Shown here piece after piece: positions 51,325-60,227 of a DNA stretch of 64,000 nucleotides (position 1 is its first letter; the number at the start of each line of letters is the position of its first letter). The notes under the pieces were generated by a model, which saw nothing but the letters and a program-made list of their open reading frames with translations, searched no databases and was not told the DNA's origin. The position numbers and the translations under genes are program-made. Source of the stretch: Frankineae bacterium MT45 (GTDB lineage: Bacteria > Actinomycetota > Actinomycetes > Mycobacteriales > Jatrophihabitantaceae); assembly GCA_900100325.1 (NCBI GenBank), contig LT629697.1:1795423-1859422 (forward strand), in the 5' to 3' direction.

Positions 51325-51573
51325 GATTCCCTCCGCTTGACGCCGTTCCGAGGTCGGGTAGGTCGCCCCCAACGTCCAAGCGAGTCAATTTTGCATCTGG
51401 AGTGCGCGGCGGGCACGCGAGTTCGTCCAACGTCACAACGTCACTTTGGCTCGCGTCAGCGGATCCTCGGGTGGCGTGCGCGCGCATCCAGACACCTCAC
51501 CACGGGGGCAACACGCCGCCCGCCGCATTGAGCAGCGACTTCAGGGTTGCTCGGGCTAGGGGCGCCTGTTCCG

Positions 51574-51924
51574 CTAGATGCGATGCGGGAAGCGGTGCAC
51601 CTCCTGTGGCCAGCCGACCGAGACCGCGATCCGGCCGGCCCAATACCGTGCCTGGCCGTCGTCGGGCACGTCGACGACCGCGAAGCCGCCCAGGTGCTCC
51701 TTCGTCTCGACGTACGGCCCGTCGGTGAATACGGGCATGCCCTCGCTCGGGGTCACGCTGCACACGACGGTCGACGCGTCCAGGCCTCCGTCGGTGAAGA
51801 CGAAGACACCGGCATCCGTCATCTCCTCGATGACGGCTCGGGCGGACACAGCCTTCTCGCGTAGCTCGTCCATCGTGTGGTCGGGAACCCACTCGTCATT
51901 GAAGGCGATCAGGTACAGCGCCAT
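51574..51924 (-). CDS. YCII-family (DGPF) protein
   Basis: This 116-aa protein has the conserved block MPVFTDGPYVETKEHLGGF with later WAGRIAVSVGWPQEVHRFP, diagnostic of the YCII/DGPF family. Members are small dimeric proteins, some with weak isomerase or dehydratase activity and often linked to extracytoplasmic sigma factors in actinobacteria. Ribosome site GAGGAG precedes ATG 51922-51924. No sigma-factor partner is adjacent here. Confidence 0.88.
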   Translation of the reverse strand: MALYLIAFNDEWVPDHTMDELREKAVSARAVIEEMTDAGVFVFTDGGLDASTVVCSVTPSEGMPVFTDGPYVETKEHLGGFAVVDVPDDGQARYWAGRIAVSVGWPQEVHRFPHRI

Positions 51925-52209
51925 CTCAATCTCCTCTGTGTGCTCGGGCAGCTCGAACTGCTGCCCCTCACCTTCTCAACGAACGTCTCCGCGTCGATAC
52001 GACACGTACCCAGACTATTTCCAAATCTCTCGTCGAGACCGGCGCGCCCGTCTGTACCGCACCGCGGAGCCATTTCGGGACCCGAGCGTCAGGCGTCATG
52101 CTGTGGGTTTCGGCGTCACCCCGGCTGGATGAGGCGGTCCGCCGGGCGTCGGTTGGATGCTCGTTGTAGAGGGGCCGGCGAGCGGTCCCCGTGACGTTGG
52201 GTTGCACAG

Positions 52210-54015
52210 ATGGCACTGGACTTCTCTGACCGGACTGATTTCGACGACGCGGAGCGCGGCTTCGTGGCGACGATCGAACCGGTGACGATCAGGGCCGCGG
52301 ACGGGCGCGTCGTCTTCGATCTGGCCCCGTACAGCTACCTCGACGGTGAATGCCCGGAGACGGTGAACCCGAGCCTGTGGCGGCAAGCGCAACTGTGCGT
52401 CAAGAATGGGCTCTTCGAAGTCACCGATGGCATCTATCAGGTCCGGGCCTTCGACATCTCGAACGTCACCTTCGTCGAAGGTGACACCGGCGTGATCGTG
52501 ATCGATCCGCTCATCTCCGAGGAGTGCGCGGCCGCAGCCATCAAGCTTTACCGTGAGCACCGCGGGGAGAAGCCCGTCACCGGCGTCATCTACTCACATT
52601 CGCACGCCGACCACTTCGGCGGCGTGCTAGGTGTGCTACCTGACGGCGCCGGAGACGTTCCCATCATCGCCCCCGTGGGATTCATGGAGCACGCGGTCTC
52701 GGAGAATGTCTACGCTGGCCCAGCCATGCTTCGTCGGGCGAACTACATGTACGGTTCGGTCCTCGACTTCAGCCCGACGGGTCAGGTGAGCGGAGGCCTC
52801 GGTATCCAGACCTCCGTCGGCACCGTCGGGCTGCTGCCTCCGACCCTCGACATCACCCACACCGGGCAGGAGGAGACGGTCGACGGGGTCCGGATCGTCT
52901 TCCAGATCACCCCCGGCACCGAAGCGCCGTCGGAGATGAACTTTCATTTCCCGGATCGGCGGGCACTGTGCATGGCCGAGAACGCCACCCACAACCTGCA
53001 TAACCTGCTGACGCTGCGGGGCGCGGAGGTTCGTGATGCGCGTGGCTGGTCGCGATACCTGAACGAGTCGATCGAACTCTTCATGGCCGACTCGGATGTC
53101 GTGTTCGCGTCTCATCACTGGCCGACCTGGGGTACCGAACGAGCCGCTACGTTTCTGTCCGAACAACGCGATCTGTATGCCTATCTACACGATCAGACAC
53201 TGAGGATGCTCAACCAGGGCCTGACTGGTCTGGAGATCGCCGAAGACATCACGCTGCCGCCCCGACTGGATGATGCCTGGCACGCCCGCGGCTACTACGG
53301 TTCGGTCAGCCACAACGTGAAAGCGATATATCAGCGCTACCTGGGCTGGTTCGACGGGAACCCGGCATCACTCTGGCAACACCCACCGCAGGCCCTCGGC
53401 CGTCGCTACGTCGACATCATCGGTGGCACCACCGCCGTGATCAACAAGGCTGCGGAGTACACCGCTGCCGGCGACCTCCGCTTCTCCGCCGAACTGCTCA
53501 AACACGCCGTGTTCGCCGAACCCGACAACACCGCGGCCAAGCAAGCCCTCGCCGACGTGTACCAGCAGCTCGGCTACGGCGCGGAGAACCCGACCTGGCG
53601 CAACTTCTACCTCGCTGGCGCAAAAGAACTCCGGGAGGGCACGACACCACCCGAACTTGACCTCGGCGGCGGGATGGCCGCTGCGCTTTCGATCGAACAA
53701 CTCTTTGACTCCCTCGCCATCCGCGTCAACGGTCCTCGCGCCGCCTCCGAGTCGCTCACGATCGAATTGAATTTCACCGACCTTGACCGAACGACCCGCC
53801 TTTCGCTGTCCAACGGCGCGCTCATCCAAACCGATCAACCTCGCACTCAGGCGAATCCGGACCTCACGCTGAACCTCACCAAGGCGCAACTACTAGGTCT
53901 ACTCGGAGGAGCCAGCCCATCCGACATCGACCACACCGGTGATCTGAACACGCTGCAACGCCTGCTAAGCCTTCTCGACACCCCCGAGGCGGGCTTCGCC
54001 ATCGTCACGCCGTAG
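52210..54015 (+). CDS. Alkyl sulfatase (SdsA/BDS1-like metallo-beta-lactamase fold)
   Basis: This 601-aa enzyme hydrolyses primary alkyl sulfates such as SDS. The metal-binding motif HSHADH is at 130-135, with a dimerisation/C-terminal SCP2-like sterol-carrier domain (about 480-600: LAIRVNGPRAASESLTIELN). The length (about 600) matches the family. There is no obvious signal peptide, unlike some secreted homologues. It stands alone with intergenic gaps on both sides. Confidence 0.9.
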   Translation: MALDFSDRTDFDDAERGFVATIEPVTIRAADGRVVFDLAPYSYLDGECPETVNPSLWRQAQLCVKNGLFEVTDGIYQVRAFDISNVTFVEGDTGVIVIDPLISEECAAAAIKLYREHRGEKPVTGVIYSHSHADHFGGVLGVLPDGAGDVPIIAPVGFMEHAVSENVYAGPAMLRRANYMYGSVLDFSPTGQVSGGLGIQTSVGTVGLLPPTLDITHTGQEETVDGVRIVFQITPGTEAPSEMNFHFPDRRALCMAENATHNLHNLLTLRGAEVRDARGWSRYLNESIELFMADSDVVFASHHWPTWGTERAATFLSEQRDLYAYLHDQTLRMLNQGLTGLEIAEDITLPPRLDDAWHARGYYGSVSHNVKAIYQRYLGWFDGNPASLWQHPPQALGRRYVDIIGGTTAVINKAAEYTAAGDLRFSAELLKHAVFAEPDNTAAKQALADVYQQLGYGAENPTWRNFYLAGAKELREGTTPPELDLGGGMAAALSIEQLFDSLAIRVNGPRAASESLTIELNFTDLDRTTRLSLSNGALIQTDQPRTQANPDLTLNLTKAQLLGLLGGASPSDIDHTGDLNTLQRLLSLLDTPEAGFAIVTP

Positions 54016-54083
54016 CGGCCTCTGCAACATGACGAGCCGATCGTCAGACAGTTGTCCGTTGCACGGGTGGAATACGCGATCAT

Positions 54084-54620
54084 GTGGTTGTGGAACCGGA
54101 AAGGATGCGCGACGAGCGGATCGCAGAGCTACTTTCAGCGACCCTGACGTACATCGAAGTCGGCGGCACCCGCCAGGCGGAACTGCCGCCGGGCTACCGA
54201 ACGTTTCGACGATCGGTTCCGCTGCCGCGATCCACCGGATTTGAGCTGGCCAGCCGCGAGTTGCTCGGCTGGCTGGTGCACAGCCGCGCCGGGCTGAGGA
54301 TCACCTCCTCCGGCCCGGTCACCCCCGACGCCGTCGCTGACATCTGCATCGGGTACCGCGCAATTCGCATCGTTGCCCCATGCCGCGTCGTGTACGTCAT
54401 AGATGAGCCCACGCGATGCGGCTTCGCCTACGGCACGCTGCCAGGACACCCCGAGTCGGGCGAGGAATCATTTGTACTCGAAGAAGCCCCGGACGACTCC
54501 ATCACCTTTACCGTCACTGCCTTCTCGCGCCCAGCCACCACGTTGACGAAACTCGCCGGCCCGCTGGGACGCCGCGTCCAGGATCTCGTGACATCCCGAT
54601 ATCTCCGCGCGTTCGACTGA
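54084..54620 (+). CDS. DUF1990-family protein
   Basis: This 178-aa protein has the typical end FAYGTLPGHPESGEESFVLE followed by FSRPATTLTKLAGPLGRRVQ. The start is uncertain: ATG 54105 (MRDERIAE) is an alternative. DUF1990 proteins have a cystatin-like or START-like fold and unknown function. It is downstream of the alkylsulfatase by 68 bases and may be co-transcribed. Confidence 0.82.
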   Translation: MVVEPERMRDERIAELLSATLTYIEVGGTRQAELPPGYRTFRRSVPLPRSTGFELASRELLGWLVHSRAGLRITSSGPVTPDAVADICIGYRAIRIVAPCRVVYVIDEPTRCGFAYGTLPGHPESGEESFVLEEAPDDSITFTVTAFSRPATTLTKLAGPLGRRVQDLVTSRYLRAFD

Positions 54621-54764
54621 GCGACCCGGTTACGTTGGCGCGAGGCGCGCCTGAGATGCAGCGTCAGGCGCAGTGTTGCTAGTTGAATCCGGCGACGTCA
54701 GCGCGATGGTCCCCGTCGATCTGAGACTCATCATGGCGATGGTGGCGTTGGTAGCGTCTCGTCT

Positions 54765-55604
54765 GTGCGAGTGCGACTTGACGTACTAGTGAGTCGGCCG
54801 AAGCTCGGGGCCAACCCGCGCGTGGTCCCGGGCGCGGTTGCCATCCTGGTTGCGCTCACCGGCATGCTCGCCGGGTGTTCGTCGAACTCCTCGAACCCCT
54901 CGAAAGTGTCGAACTCCTCGCAGGCCTCGCAGCCGGGCTCCTGGTCGGTCGTAGCTCTCGGCGACTCGGTTCCGGCGGGCGCCAACTGTCACTGCACGCC
55001 GTATCCAGAGCTCACCGCCAGCGGGCTCACGAAGACAACGGGGCAGACGGTCACCGCGACGAACGACGCGGCCGGCGGCTACACCACCTCCGACGTCCTC
55101 CATCAGCTGCAGTCCGACAACACGGTGATCGGTCATGTTCGCACCGCCCATGTCATCGAAGTCGAAATCGGCGCAAATGATGTGGCCCATTCACGTTCCT
55201 GCGGCACGACGGTGGAATGCTATGCGCCCGCTCTGCCCGCGCTCCAGACCAACCTGGACGCGATCGTGGCCCGTCTGCGCGAGCTCACCTCCGGCCATAA
55301 GGCACTCGTAGTGCTGCTCGACTACTGGAGCGTCTGGCTCGGCGGCAAGTACGCCGCGGACGAGGGCGAGGCCTACGTCGCCACCGCAACCCAGGTGACC
55401 GACGACGTGGACACGATCATCAAGACGACGGCGGGGAAGGTCGGGGCGGCCTACGTCGACCTGCGAGCGGCCTTCAAGGGCCCCAACTACGCCCATGACG
55501 AGACTCAATACCTGTCGAACGACGGTGACCACCCGAACGCGGCCGGCCACGAGCAGATCGCCGCAGCGACGCAGACGGTCATAGAGCGCGCCCTCCATCC
55601 CTAG
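54765..55604 (+). CDS. SGNH/GDSL hydrolase lipoprotein
   Basis: This 279-aa protein starts at GTG 54765. It has a signal peptide and lipobox LTGMLAGC (Cys 38), a short Ser-rich linker, VVALGDSVPAGANC with Ser 68, VEIGANDVAHSR and DGDHPNAAGH for the Asp-His pair. This is an exported esterase-type enzyme of unknown substrate. It converges on the phosphatase gene with 26 bases of overlap. Confidence 0.83.
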   Translation: MRVRLDVLVSRPKLGANPRVVPGAVAILVALTGMLAGCSSNSSNPSKVSNSSQASQPGSWSVVALGDSVPAGANCHCTPYPELTASGLTKTTGQTVTATNDAAGGYTTSDVLHQLQSDNTVIGHVRTAHVIEVEIGANDVAHSRSCGTTVECYAPALPALQTNLDAIVARLRELTSGHKALVVLLDYWSVWLGGKYAADEGEAYVATATQVTDDVDTIIKTTAGKVGAAYVDLRAAFKGPNYAHDETQYLSNDGDHPNAAGHEQIAAATQTVIERALHP

Positions 55605-56304
55605 CCCCAACGTTCATCGGCCATCTCTGCGCGATCAGCCAGGCGATGGCGGCAGCGAGTAAGCCGATCGCCACGCCGCCGACCACGTCGATCGGCCAGT
55701 GCGCGCCAATGTAGAGCCGGTTGAATGCGATGAGGACCGCGACAACGACGCCGACGAGGCGTTGCGGCCACCGCACCCAGGGCCACGTCGCGGCGACGAT
55801 CGCGACGACGACCGCGGTGTGCGCGGACGGGTAGGCATTTCCGTTTGGGTCGCCGGGATAGCCGTGAGTGTCGAGGTTCGGCACGACAAACAGCGGACGA
55901 GGCTGGTTGGCGAGGTGCTTCAGGACGGTGGCCGTGATCTGTGCGATCGCGTACGCGACAGCAGCGCAGCGCACGATCTCCAGCCGCATGAAACGTCCGC
56001 GCGCGGTCAGTACGATCCAGGCGAGGAGGGCGATCCCGAGCAGGGTCAGGGGGAATGGACGAAGCAGCGGGTTAACGACGGCGAGGATGGCTCCGAACGG
56101 CTGCGGCGGCGCGTTGAACCAGACGACGAGGTCGGTCTGGGCCGTTTCGGCCCCGGGCCGAGTTGCAAGCCAGGCCGACGCGACGATCACGCTCGAGGCG
56201 CAGATCCCCAGCACCACACAGGCGATTGGGCTCGGGACGCCGGGCGACCTCCGCGGACGGCTCACGCCGTCAGCGGTCGGTGAAGCGTCCCCCCGTTGCG
56301 CCAT
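55579..56304 (-). CDS. PAP2-family phosphatase
   Basis: This 241-aa membrane protein has four to five transmembrane helices. The three PAP2 motifs are present: KHLANQPRPL, YPSAHTAVVV and RLYIGAHWPIDVVGG. Members dephosphorylate membrane lipid phosphates such as undecaprenyl diphosphate or phosphatidic acid. Its 3' end overlaps the SGNH gene on the opposite strand. Confidence 0.88.
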   Translation of the reverse strand: MAQRGDASPTADGVSRPRRSPGVPSPIACVVLGICASSVIVASAWLATRPGAETAQTDLVVWFNAPPQPFGAILAVVNPLLRPFPLTLLGIALLAWIVLTARGRFMRLEIVRCAAVAYAIAQITATVLKHLANQPRPLFVVPNLDTHGYPGDPNGNAYPSAHTAVVVAIVAATWPWVRWPQRLVGVVVAVLIAFNRLYIGAHWPIDVVGGVAIGLLAAAIAWLIAQRWPMNVGARDGGRAL

Positions 56305-56388
56305 ACGCGCATGGTACGTCGACTGGAATGTGGTGACGCTTCTCGCCGTCTCGGTGTCCGGGGGGAAGGGATGGCCGAGGATCGCCGG

Positions 56389-56766
56389 CTACACCTCGGG
56401 TTCCGATTCGAATTGGACGACTGCCACTCCAGGAGGAAGATCGCTGGCGAGACGATTCCAGGTCTCATGTCCGAGCGTTGCACGGTGCTCAATTGCCCGC
56501 TTGATCGTGCGTGCGCCCTGTTGCCTACGCCGGTGCCCTGGTTCCCGGCAGATCCCGGTGAAGTGCTCTCTGGGGTCGACGTCCTCGCCGGACTCTCGGC
56601 GCCTCTGCAGATCGGATGAGAGGGAGTTGAACGCAGACTTGAACTCCTGCTCATTGTCGAAGGCAGCGACGTCAATGTGGCGCCGTTCGCGCCGAGCCGG
56701 GTCATAGGCGTAGCGGCGCACAACGAAACGCACGATCTCGTCATCGCTGGGGTCGACCTCAGGCAT
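56389..56766 (-). CDS. Hypothetical protein
   Basis: This 125-aa protein is charged, with FVVRRYAYDPARRERRHIDV and a central helix (EFKSAFNSLSSDLQRRRES). No membrane segment or known motif is present. The upstream overlap with other frames is moderate, so the gene is likely but not certain. Confidence 0.55.
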   Translation of the reverse strand: MPEVDPSDDEIVRFVVRRYAYDPARRERRHIDVAAFDNEQEFKSAFNSLSSDLQRRRESGEDVDPREHFTGICREPGHRRRQQGARTIKRAIEHRATLGHETWNRLASDLPPGVAVVQFESEPEV

Positions 56767-56960
56767 GAAGACCAGTCTGCAGGCTGATCGAGCGTGACAC
56801 CAGAGGACCAGATGTCAGTTCGGTGTTCGACACACACTTCTACTGGTTGGACGACGAGAAGCCAGTGATAGTAGGCGACCTAGTGCACCTGGATCGGCCT
56901 CGCTATCGACATCGACGACAACGGACTCTCGTTGCCGAAGTACGCACGTGCGGCTGGCGA

Positions 56961-57923
56961 TCAGACCGACGGAGCAGTGACGAGGGGCGCCAACGTCTCG
57001 CCGAGCAGGCTCACCCGGCCCGCGATGTGTCCGTTGGCCGGGCTATTGACGACGACTCCGTCCAGACCGCGGTCAAGCAGCCCCGCATAGAACTCGGCCA
57101 CTTCGTCCGGACCCCCGATGACCGCGGCACCCATCCGACTGGCGGCCTCGGGCTGACGGGCGACGAACTCCTCGTACTCGGCGACGGCCTGTTCGTGGGT
57201 CGGTGCGATGCACGCGCTGGAGAGGTGCGAGACGGTGATCTCGGAGCGATCGCGGCCGGCGTCGGCGCAGTGCTGCGCCAGCACGTCAAGCTTGCGCGGA
57301 ATCTCGTCGGCGGCGCAGATCAAGTTGGATTCGTCGGCGTACCGGGCGACGAGCCGCAGCGTCTTGCGCTCACCGGATCCGCCGATCATTACCGGGATCC
57401 GGCTCAGCGGGGCCGGTTGGTTGACCACGTCGCGCACCTGGTACCACTGGCCGGCCAAGGACGGCTGTTCGCCGCGCAGCATCGGCACGATGATCTGCAG
57501 CGCTTCTTCGAGCTTCTCGAATCGTTCGGTAAACGTGCCGAATTCGAATCCGAGCGAGTCATGTTCGAGCTCGAACCAGCCGGTGCCGATAGCGAGTTGG
57601 GCCCGTCCCCCGGAGACGACGTCGAGGGCGGTGACGATCTTGGCCAGCAGCGACGGATGCCGGTAGGTGTTGCCGGTAACGAGTGCCGACAGCCGCACCC
57701 GTTCGGTGTGCTGGGCCAGGGCCGAGAGCAGCGTGTAGCACTCGATCATGTTCTGGTCGGGTTGGCCCAGACCGGGAAGTTGGTAGAAGTGGTCCATCAC
57801 CATGACGGTGTCAAAGCCAGACTGCTCGGCGTCGATCGCCTGCTGTCGCACGGTGGCGAACAGGTTATCGGCGGCGACGCCCGGGTAGGTGAAGTTGGGG
57901 ATCTGATAGCCGAGTCGGGTCAC
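56961..57923 (-). CDS. F420-type luciferase-like oxidoreductase
   Basis: This protein of about 320 aa (GTG 57921-57923 chosen; an upstream TTG is poorer) has the TIM-barrel luciferase-like pattern. It shows SGFDTVMVMDHFYQLPG, TGNTYRHPSLLAKIVTALDV, IGTGWFELEHDSLGFEFG, IPVMIGGSGERKTLRLVARY and C-terminal VVNSPANGHIAG. In actinobacteria such proteins usually use coenzyme F420 (family knowledge). Substrate unknown. Confidence 0.85.
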   Translation of the reverse strand: MTRLGYQIPNFTYPGVAADNLFATVRQQAIDAEQSGFDTVMVMDHFYQLPGLGQPDQNMIECYTLLSALAQHTERVRLSALVTGNTYRHPSLLAKIVTALDVVSGGRAQLAIGTGWFELEHDSLGFEFGTFTERFEKLEEALQIIVPMLRGEQPSLAGQWYQVRDVVNQPAPLSRIPVMIGGSGERKTLRLVARYADESNLICAADEIPRKLDVLAQHCADAGRDRSEITVSHLSSACIAPTHEQAVAEYEEFVARQPEAASRMGAAVIGGPDEVAEFYAGLLDRGLDGVVVNSPANGHIAGRVSLLGETLAPLVTAPSV

Positions 57924-58072
57924 AACGCCCAACGTACCCCGATCGGCGCCTGAGCCGAGTTCGCGTCAGTTCTCGCGCGCGTTCAAGCGGGCACGGGCGA
58001 CGTTCGTCTTCCCGGCTTAGTTGATTTGGCGCCCAATGACCGGAGATGCTGGACCAGCCATGCGGCGGGCAG

Positions 58073-58795
58073 CTACCAGGGCAGCGGACCGTCGTTCCCC
58101 ACGAATGTGCCGGTCGGGCCGTCGGGGCCGATCGTGGCCATCTCGACTAGAACTTCTACCGCTTCCTCCACAGTCCTGCCACCGGCCCGGCGGAACGCGT
58201 CCAGGTCGATCGAGTCAGTGGGGCGTCCGTTGAATTCTGTCAGCGTCAAGCCCGGGGTCACCGAGTTGATGCGCCAGCGGGAGAAGGCTCGGGCGTACTG
58301 GACCGTCAGCATATTCAAAGCTGCTTTCGACATCGGATACGCCACGATCGACCAAGCGGCGTCCGGCTTCGCGTTGAGCGCCAGCGACCCGACAGCGCTA
58401 CTCACGTTCACGATCACCGGCGACGCACTCTGCTCAAGCAGAGGTATGCACGCAACGAGCACCCGGGTCGCGCCCACGACGTTCGTGGCCAGCACGGCCG
58501 TCAAGTCATCGACGTCAGCCTCGGCCGGCGGGCGTTGCGTGCCGGCGATCCCGGCGTTATTCACCAAGACGTCAAGCGCGCCGACCTCGCGATTTATCTG
58601 GTCGATGGCCGCTCGGACCGAGGTGTCGTCCGTGACGTCGATCGCGATAGCCCGCGCGCCGATCGGTTCGGCCACCTCCCGACCACGGTCGAGGTCCCGA
58701 GCTCCGAGATAGACGGTGTGGCCGGCCTGTGCGAGGCGTCGAGACACTTCGAGGCCAACGCCTCGGGTGGCTCCTGTGACGAGGGTCGTGGTCAT
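58073..58795 (-). CDS. Short-chain dehydrogenase/reductase
   Basis: This 240-aa protein starts at ATG 58793-58795. It has the nucleotide-binding motif TGATRGVG (7-14), LVNNAGIAG, catalytic Ser-Tyr-Lys (NVSSAVGSLA; YPMSKAALNML) and the C-terminal SDR helices (SVTPGLTLTEFNGRP). It is an NAD(P)-dependent reductase of unknown substrate. Confidence 0.9.
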   Translation of the reverse strand: MTTTLVTGATRGVGLEVSRRLAQAGHTVYLGARDLDRGREVAEPIGARAIAIDVTDDTSVRAAIDQINREVGALDVLVNNAGIAGTQRPPAEADVDDLTAVLATNVVGATRVLVACIPLLEQSASPVIVNVSSAVGSLALNAKPDAAWSIVAYPMSKAALNMLTVQYARAFSRWRINSVTPGLTLTEFNGRPTDSIDLDAFRRAGGRTVEEAVEVLVEMATIGPDGPTGTFVGNDGPLPW

Positions 58796-58931
58796 GCTCC
58801 AAGCTTGCCATCGCACTCCAGCGGATTGATCATCGAGGACCTCGCTAGCAGCCACTTTCACGGGCGATGTCGATGAGGTAGGCCAACAACGCAGAGCCAC
58901 GGCCGCGCCCCCGCACGCGTTAGATTGGATC

Positions 58932-59330
58932 ATGCCGCTAAGTGACTTCGAGGTCAGAGCGTCAATCGCCGTATCCGATATTCAACGGGCGGTTGCGTTC
59001 TACGAAGGCATCCTCGGTCTACCGGCGTTGCAATCCGGGCCCAGCGCCACGATCGCCGACGGGAGTCGAATCTACGGTTCTGGCGGCAAACCAGCGCTGA
59101 ATGTGTATCAATCGTCAACCGCTGGGCAGTCATCAGCGACACTGGCGACCTGGTACGTCGACGACATCGACGCCGTCGTCGATGAGCTCACCGCCGCCGG
59201 CGTCACGTTCGCCCGCTATGACGATCTCGTACATGACGTCAAGGGCATCACTGCTCGCGCCGGCGGCGGCCGCATCGCGTGGTTCCAAGATCCGGACGGA
59301 AACACCTTCGCAGTTGAGGCCGACATCTAG
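58932..59330 (+). CDS. VOC-family (glyoxalase-fold) protein
   Basis: This 132-aa protein has the VOC pattern: VSDIQRAVAFYEGILGLPAL, an internal second beta-alpha-beta unit (WYVDDIDAVVDELTAAGVTF) and a final WFQDPDGNTFAVEAD with a possible metal Glu. Members bind metals and act as dioxygenases, lyases or resistance proteins; no specific role can be assigned. Confidence 0.88.
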   Translation: MPLSDFEVRASIAVSDIQRAVAFYEGILGLPALQSGPSATIADGSRIYGSGGKPALNVYQSSTAGQSSATLATWYVDDIDAVVDELTAAGVTFARYDDLVHDVKGITARAGGGRIAWFQDPDGNTFAVEADI

Positions 59331-59335
59331 GCGCT

Positions 59336-59356
59336 GGGTTGGTTCGCACCCAACCC
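59336..59356 (+). terminator. Hairpin after the VOC gene
   Basis: A 7-bp stem GGGTTGG/CCAACCC with a 7-base loop lies between the convergent VOC and coiled-coil genes. Confidence 0.55.
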
Positions 59357-59407
59357 GTTACGACAAGGCTCGCGCTAGTACCACCTGGCTGGGGTACCCG
59401 CCGGCGT

Positions 59408-60037
59408 TCACCGGTTGCTGTTGCCGCCGCGGTTAGGCCCCGGCTGGGGCTCCTCTTCCGCCCGATACTCACGGACCGCATCGTCGCTGTCCTGCTGCTC
59501 CTCGATCCGTCGCTTCGCCCGACCGACGCCCGGCAGCGCGCCGAGGATTTCATTGAGGTCTCTCGAGACATCGAGCAAGTCGCGCAGGTCCGGTGCGACC
59601 GTGCCGAGCGTGTCGATCACAGGCAGGATGTCCCGGTCGAGCTTGCTGACGATGTCCGGCAGGTCGTTGATCAACTTGACGACCGCGGCAACGTCGTCGG
59701 CCGTCACCGCGTCGGCCAAGGGAGCCAGGAGTGGCGCCAGTCGCCTCAGCGCGGGGGCAGATGCGGCGACAATGGGTGTCAGCTGATCAGTCAGGCGGGT
59801 CGCTTCCCCGACCACGACATCCGTCGTCTTAACGGTGGCTTCCGCCCGAGCGACCACCGTCTGAGCCCGTCGATCGGTTGCCTCGATGCTGGAGACCAGC
59901 GCGTCGGCGCGAGCTAGCAGTTCTTCGGCCCGATCGAGCAGGGCGGCCACGCGAGGTGCGAACGCCAGCGCCCGCTCCAACACCTGATAGCCGTGTTCGG
60001 CCAGCCGCGCGATCTCTGTTGGCCACGGAACCATCAT
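59408..60037 (-). CDS. Coiled-coil protein of unknown function
   Basis: This protein of about 209 aa (start at ATG 60035-60037, six bases after GGAGGAG) contains long amphipathic helices rich in Ala, Val and Asp (VAALLDRAEELLARADALV; VKTTDVVVGEATRLTDQLTP). The second half is DILPVIDTLGTVAPDLRDLL and a basic, Glu-rich tail. The style is that of envelope-associated actinobacterial coiled-coil proteins; function unknown. Confidence 0.65.
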   Translation of the reverse strand: MMVPWPTEIARLAEHGYQVLERALAFAPRVAALLDRAEELLARADALVSSIEATDRRAQTVVARAEATVKTTDVVVGEATRLTDQLTPIVAASAPALRRLAPLLAPLADAVTADDVAAVVKLINDLPDIVSKLDRDILPVIDTLGTVAPDLRDLLDVSRDLNEILGALPGVGRAKRRIEEQQDSDDAVREYRAEEEPQPGPNRGGNSNR

Positions 60038-60227
60038 CGGCATCTCCTCCGCCAGCGACGGTACTCCGCGCACGGGTTCCGTCCTTCGCGCGAGACGGGG
60101 CACAAGCTGAACTGTCCTTACCGCGGGTCGGCTGAACGACGCCGTCGATCTGCGTCGGGCTACGCTCGATGCGCAACGTCCCACATCACTGACGAGCGGG
60201 CAGACGGTCGGAACAGAATGGAAGGCA

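Noticed and set aside
56823-57953. 376-codon plus-strand frame opposite the luciferase-like gene
   Set aside because: Apart from its first ~25 codons it is a shadow of the reverse gene, which has the family motifs.
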